From: Progne subis subis
Lineage: Eukaryota; Chordata; Aves; Passeriformes; Hirundinidae
Assembly (NCBI GenBank): GCA_022316685.1
Contig: JAKJHU010000462.1
Span: 62,001-126,000 of the forward strand
DNA: 64,000 bases
Direction of reading: 5' to 3'
Shown here one piece after another: positions 57,951-64,000 of the stretch. Both the position numbers and the translations under genes were made by a program. How positions within the stretch are numbered: the first letter of the stretch is position 1; each line of letters opens with the position of its first letter. The notes below the pieces were generated by a model. The model did no database searches. It was not told where the DNA came from and saw only the letters and a list, made by a program, of their open reading frames with translations.

Positions 57951-58019
57951 AACATAACTACGAGTGTTTAGTGTAATAAACTGGCTTTGCTTGCGCAGCA
58001 CAGTGTGTCCTCTCAATTC

Positions 58020-58302
58020 CTGCAGTCCCTGAGATGATTTTGGGAGGGGTCAGGTGTCCCCCCCAGCCCCACTGTCACTCTGCCCCCGCCCGCCTGCTCC
58101 CAGTGTTCCCAAAAAAGCTTCCCAGTTCACGCCGGTGCCGTTTATTGGGAGGGTCTTGGGGGCACCCGCGGGGAGCCGGGATTGGGCGGGGAGACGAGTC
58201 CGGGAGGGGAACGCTGGCACTGCGGGTCTGCCCGGCAACTGGTGAGTCATCACATCTGCTAGCTCTGATTGGCTGAACCCGTTCAACGCCTTCTCTGATT
58301 GG
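58020..58302 (+). promoter_or_regulatory. MHC IIB 3' fragment and X1-X2-Y module (inverted copy)
   Basis: The MHC 3' UTR piece (58.02-58.2 kb) is followed by CCCGGCAACTGGTG (58,231-58,244), AGTCATCA and two ATTGG boxes (58,268; 58,298). It points right, toward the ZNF4 3' end. Confidence 0.65.
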
Positions 58303-58439
58303 CTGAGGAGAAGCCCGGGAGTGGAGACAAGGACCGAGAGAGATCCCGCCCTGAGCGCCAGCGCTGGCACAGACCCGGCCTGGGCACAGGGAGGGAATTT
58401 ATTACCAACCACAGCGCACCAGGAGAGGGAGAGAAAACA

Positions 58440-58800
58440 GGACCAGGAACGACAGCTGGCACTAGAAAAACAATACTTTAATAACAGAAAGAAGAAAATA
58501 GGGACGATGCCCAAAAACTGTGCACAGTACCCCGGAGAACTCCGTGGGGGTAACACAGGGAAGACCCGGAACTGAGGAAAACATGACAAAATATAGGGTA
58601 GGTCTGAGGGTAAGGATGCAGTCAGACACTCAAACTGGGAAGGTAACCATATTTGTACAAGATAACTGACCAATCATAAAAACATAAACGGAACAACTTC
58701 ATTAACATGTAAATTCCCAAGAACCTTTACTACTTGCCATCACTAGTAAGGGGTTTCCCTCAGCCTTAAGTTTAGAGTTGTTTCAGCTTGGCCAACTCCC
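58440..58800 (-). repeat. Solo-LTR-like insert (inverted copy)
   Basis: Mirror of 15,735-16,105. Confidence 0.5.
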
Positions 58801-58988
58801 ACACAACAAGGAAAAGAAATCTCCTCAACACCTTCCCCCACCCAAAGGAGATCATCAGGAGCACGGATCAGCAGGGCTCTGCCCAACGGGGTCACTGGGG
58901 ATCATCCAAGGCCGATCCTCCCACGGGGGATGGAGCTGGAGCAGCGCACGAAGCTCTTCCTGCTCTCGGAGCACTCGCAGCGCTTCCC

Positions 58989-60241
<1,253 letters not shown>

Positions 60242-60467
60242 TCATCTCAGGAAGTCATTGGCAATGTAAGAATTGCCACATTGGTCTGTAATGAACCTCC
60301 AAAAGAAGATTAATCCCTAAAGTCCTCCAAACATCAAGACTCAGCCAAACCTCTTCTAAAAGATTCAGCCCCTTGCAAAAACCCAAAGCATCAATATTTA
60401 GCTCAATCAAGCTCAGAAACACCAAGATTCACTCCCATCAAAATCATGGATTCCCCTCCCCAGTCAC

Positions 60468-60970
60468 CTGCTGCATGTGGGGAGGGAAACACTCCTGGGG
60501 CTGGGGGGAGGCTGCAGATACAGGGAGGGCTGGAACCTTGTGGCTGCCTCCTCTTCCTGCTCCTCACACTCCTGTGTCCCTACTCTTCCTCACACTCCTC
60601 TTCCTCCCACTATTCCTCTTCTCCTGCACAATCCCACCTTCTCCTCCACGTGCATCAACATTTTGTTCTTCAACCCTGCTTCTCCTTCCCTTCTCCTCCT
60701 GCCCCCAGGCCCAGCACCCACTGCCGGCTCCCTCTTCCCCCCAAACCCACAGCATCCCACCGCAGGGGCAGGGATGGAGCTGGGGCAGGTCGGGCTGGGG
60801 CAGCGCTGGGCTCTCGGCCGCTCCCGCCCGCACTCGGTCCCCGCTGCAGCCGCTCCCGCCAGGACAGCGCGGGGGGGCCCGGCCTTGGCGCTCCCCCCTC
60901 CCACCTCCCCAAATTCCCCTCACGGCGGTGCCCATGCTCTAGGGGAATGGCCCACAAACGGGGCACCCCC
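60468..60970 (-). promoter_or_regulatory. CpG-rich promoter region and upstream exon of ZNF4
   Basis: Mirror of 13.57-14.07 kb, with ATG CAG CAG / GTGACT donor at 60,468/60,467. Confidence 0.45.
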
Positions 60971-60984
60971 AGCAAAGGAAGAAG

Positions 60985-63900
60985 AGCAAAGGGTCTTTAC
61001 AAACACACGCTGTCAAGCTGCTTGGGGATAGGGCCAGGCACTTGGACATAAGGAAGGCACAGAAGAAGCCATCAGCTCCAGAAAATGTTATGAACTGACC
61101 ACACAGACTGCTGCTCAGCCAAGGGCCGGATAATTCATCAACTTCGAGAAGAAGAACAAAGCCTTCACAGAGCTGTGAATATCATTACCTGTGCAGAAGT
61201 GGGTGCATATTAAGGTGGATATGTAGTAGGGGGATTGGGAAGTCTGTACCCCTCAAATACTTCAGCCAATGCAGAAAAGGAGAGAGAGAGACGTAGCCAG
61301 GAAAATCAGGATGAAAAGGAGGCTGGATCCTCCAACAACTGGAGAGACACCATGGGAAATATCCCATGGCCTCTCCCTTTTTTTATGAATGAAATTACTT
61401 TTACAGGACTCCTCTGTCTTCTTTGTGGACATAAACCTCTGGTGATGTCGAGTTTTCCACACACCTTGGGGCTCCTCTGGAATTCCTTCCACCGTCTGGG
61501 ACAGCGGGCAGTGAGTGGAGCCGAAGGTGCCTCACCCAGTTTGGGTGATGGGCTCCCTTGGGTGGCGGCGGCACCGGGGATTGATTGGGTACCCGAGAGT
61601 GTCCAGGAGACAGACGAGTGACAGATCAGGGGGGCTGTGAGGAGTCACCAGGGAGAGAGCACTGAAAATCTCATCAGTGAGGACACTGGCATCTTCAGGG
61701 AGCAAACATGGCAGGGAACACAAGCAGGGTGGAAAAGGGAAAGCCAGGAAAGCGTCCTGGCCAAAGGGATGATGATCCCAAAATATCTCGGAAGGGTCCC
61801 TTGGGAGAATGTTGAGGCAGTTTGCACATTCTCCCAGAGGTAATTTAAGGACATGGACACCCAGAGGGGCAATAAGGGAAGTTGAGAAGGGATTTAGACA
61901 ACCGGGGATGGATGGTGTTGGTGTGCTGGGAAGGGTTAGGGTGAAGGCGAGTGTGCAGGAATACGGTTAAGGCAAGAAGCAGCAGGAGGAATCTCTGTGG
62001 TAGGAAAAAGGATGATGGAAAAGAGGAGGAAGAGAAAAATACTGAGGACTGGGATGTTTTTCAGGAGGGTCTTATCCTCTAAATTTGCCAGCTGAGCCAG
62101 ATCCTTTGTATCCCCGGTTTCCAGGACAGGGAAACAAGGAGGTCAGGATTTCAGGGGGTTTCTCTGTGCTGGGCAGCAGCAGGAGCGGGCGCAGAGGTGC
62201 GGCACCGGGAGCACGGGCTGGGGCCTGTGGGGAGCTGCGGGGCCGGGCCGGGGCTGTGGGGCAGCCGGGGCTCAGCGCCGGGCGCTGCCTGACCCCACCA
62301 CCCCCGGGCAGGGCCGGCAGTGGCCCCCGGCCCCCAGGAGGCTGCGGGACGCCCCGGCCGCTGCCCGGCCCCGTGGAGCTGCCGGCCCTGCCCGCCGGGG
62401 GAGCCGCCTTTGGACACTGCGGCAGGACAGGCACCGCCTCTGGCATACGGGCTGGGGAGGGCAGGGCGAGCGACAAGGACCAGGAGCAGGAAGGAACACC
62501 TGGGAAATGTGGGTTATTCATGCAAGGATCAAGATCATCTTTGAAGGATTTTCTTTGCGTCACTGCAGAAAGGAATGCCCTTGCAGAGAGCTCAGCAGCT
62601 GTCACAGGATGAGCACCCACAGGCACTCAGGGGGGCTGCAGCAGTGGCACAAGAAGCCCCTGGAGCAGTTGGTCACAAAGGCACAGCAGGTGAATGCAAG
62701 AAGGGGTGAGGGAAAAGGCCAAAGTGAAGCCAAAGGCCATGGCAGAGTTTCTACAGCCCCTGAGGGATGAACCCCAGGGCCCAAGGGGGCCCCAGCACCC
62801 AGGGGACGGGCTCGGCCACAAGCACCTGGCAGAGGCATTGCCATTGCTAGCTCTGGGGTACCTTTGTGTCAAATGTCTGACAAGGCCGAATGCTGAAGTG
62901 AACCCAGAAGTGTGGGCAGCCCCAGGGAAATAGGGAAAATCAGACACCCAGCCTCTCCAAATTACTCTCAAGCAACCAGGACAAGCGGTGTCTAAAAGCA
63001 ATACCCTATTCCAAGGGAGGGAAGGAAGGGCTCACAGCCTGGCATTGAGCCCCTCTGAAAGGCAGGGCTTTTGGAGCCTGGCATCTCTCCCTGGAATGCT
63101 CCAAGTGCTGCCAATCAAGAAACCAGATGGAATCTATAGAATGCTGCAGGACCTAAGAAGAAGAAATGAGATTATTAAACCGAGGCACCTCACAGTCTCA
63201 GATCCTTACACCATCTGCAACCAGGTTCCCTCCTCACACTGCTACCATTCAGCACTTGATGGAAAAGATGCTTTCTGGGGATGCCCACTTACACAGGATG
63301 CTGAACAGGAGTTGGCCTTTGACTGGGAACAAGGGTTAGAAGGGAAAATTTACCTCACCCCCAGGGACTGGGTTAACACAGGATGTGAATGACTTGCTCC
63401 AGTAAGGAGGACAAGAAGAAGTGGTAGAAGAAGCCTCTGTGAATTGGCTCCATTTTCAGACTAAAAAGCATCTTTCAATATGAAAAAAAAAAAACCAAAA
63501 AAAAAACGCACAAATGGTAGAGAAAAAGGTTAAATACTTGACACATATTCTGACAGAGGGTTTGTGGTGTATTGACCCTAGAAAGGGTCAGGGGAATCTC
63601 AGAAGTAACGTCACTCAGGACTAATAAGGAGCTGAGACAATTCTCAGGATTAATAGGCAATTGCAGGACCTGGACTGAGGATTCTCTGTTCTAGACAGAA
63701 TATTGTATTACTTTCTAACCCCAGACAGCCTCAATGTTATGGTATGGACATGAGAAAGAGAACTAAACTTGAGAAAATTTAAAAAAACAAAAACTGATTG
63801 CTGCCCCAGCCATGGCTCTTCCAGACTCAGAAAAGGAATTGGAATTGTATGTGAATGTTAAACAGGGCCATGCCAAAGGAATCCTTGTGCTACAATATTT

Positions 63901-64000
63901 AACCCACTGGCCAGAGTGGCCCCTCATTGTCTGCACAATTGTGCAGCCACAGCTCTAAGGGGACCTGAGGCCTGAACACTGACAGCACAAGGAGCTCCTA
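60985..64000 (+). mobile_element. ERV-B copy d, cut by window end
   Basis: LTR (about 60.99-61.46 kb), leader, gag remnant (62.1-62.93 kb, LQQWHKKPLEQLVTKAQQV) and RT frame 62,988-63,392 with VLPIKKPDGIYRMLQDLRRR and DAFWGCPLTQDAEQELAFDW. An A-rich tract lies at about 63.48 kb. The gag/protease variant matches copy c. Whether integrase is kept cannot be seen. Confidence 0.8.

Overview
The window looks like avian, most probably passerine, nuclear DNA (inference). The signs are fragments of MHC class II beta genes whose leader exon ends in AGAELSG, bird-type C2H2 zinc-finger genes without a visible KRAB box, CTGGGA- and CATGTCCCC-type minisatellites, CpG-rich first exons, and several decayed class I (gammaretrovirus-like) endogenous retroviruses (ERVs). 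There are no bacterial features, and I saw no tRNA or rRNA gene. Names such as ERV-A, ERV-B and ERV-C are mine.

The striking property is architecture: nearly everything occurs twice or four times, in opposite orientations. Unit I (1-38.0 kb) is an imperfect inverted repeat centred near 19.7 kb. Its left arm reads ERV-A(-), MHC exon 1/exon 3 fragment, ERV-B copy a(-), ZNF1(+). Its right arm reads ZNF2(-), ERV-B copy b(+), MHC fragment, ERV-A(+). The spacer (15.6-24.1 kb) holds LTRs, an ERV-C 5' end, a zinc-finger remnant and a broken MHC IIB gene(+). Unit II (41.5-64 kb) has the same outer arms (ERV-B copy c(-) at left, copy d(+) at right, running off the window), but the spacer and its flanking ZNF genes are flipped: ZNF3(+), MHC IIB(-), zinc-finger remnant(-), ERV-C(-), ZNF4(-). 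Units I and II are therefore also inverted copies of each other around about 37.2 kb, giving palindromes within a palindrome. The loop between them (about 30-42 kb) holds the right ERV-A provirus and a CpG-island promoter with a possible first exon.

Only two ORFs look intact as host genes: ZNF1 (14.39-15.55 kb, 12 fingers) and ZNF2 (24.2-25.05 kb, 8 fingers). ZNF3 and ZNF4 are frameshifted. Each ZNF has a CpG-rich upstream exon ending ATG CAG CAG just before a splice donor, a short intron, and one finger exon. The MHC IIB copies carry shared frameshifts and misplaced exons and look like pseudogenes, although canonical X1-X2-Y promoter modules survive, detached from any leader exon and pointing away from the exons. 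ERV-A keeps gag, protease, reverse transcriptase, RNase H and integrase remnants with stops shared by both arms, an arginine-tRNA-like primer site and an unusually long leader. ERV-B keeps gag, RT, integrase and Env fragments.

Variants in ERV-B and in the LTR-flanking DNA are shared within each unit (a=b, c=d), whereas ZNF and spacer variants are shared across units. This pattern suggests arm-to-arm gene conversion plus inversion of the spacer. Lineage-specific events (a solo LTR with target duplication at 2.1-2.6 kb, an 83-bp triplication at 34.6 kb, a roughly 1-kb gag deletion at 34.15 kb) show that the arms are real diverged copies rather than one sequence placed twice. Homopolymer-type indels in unit II leave assembly quality there open.
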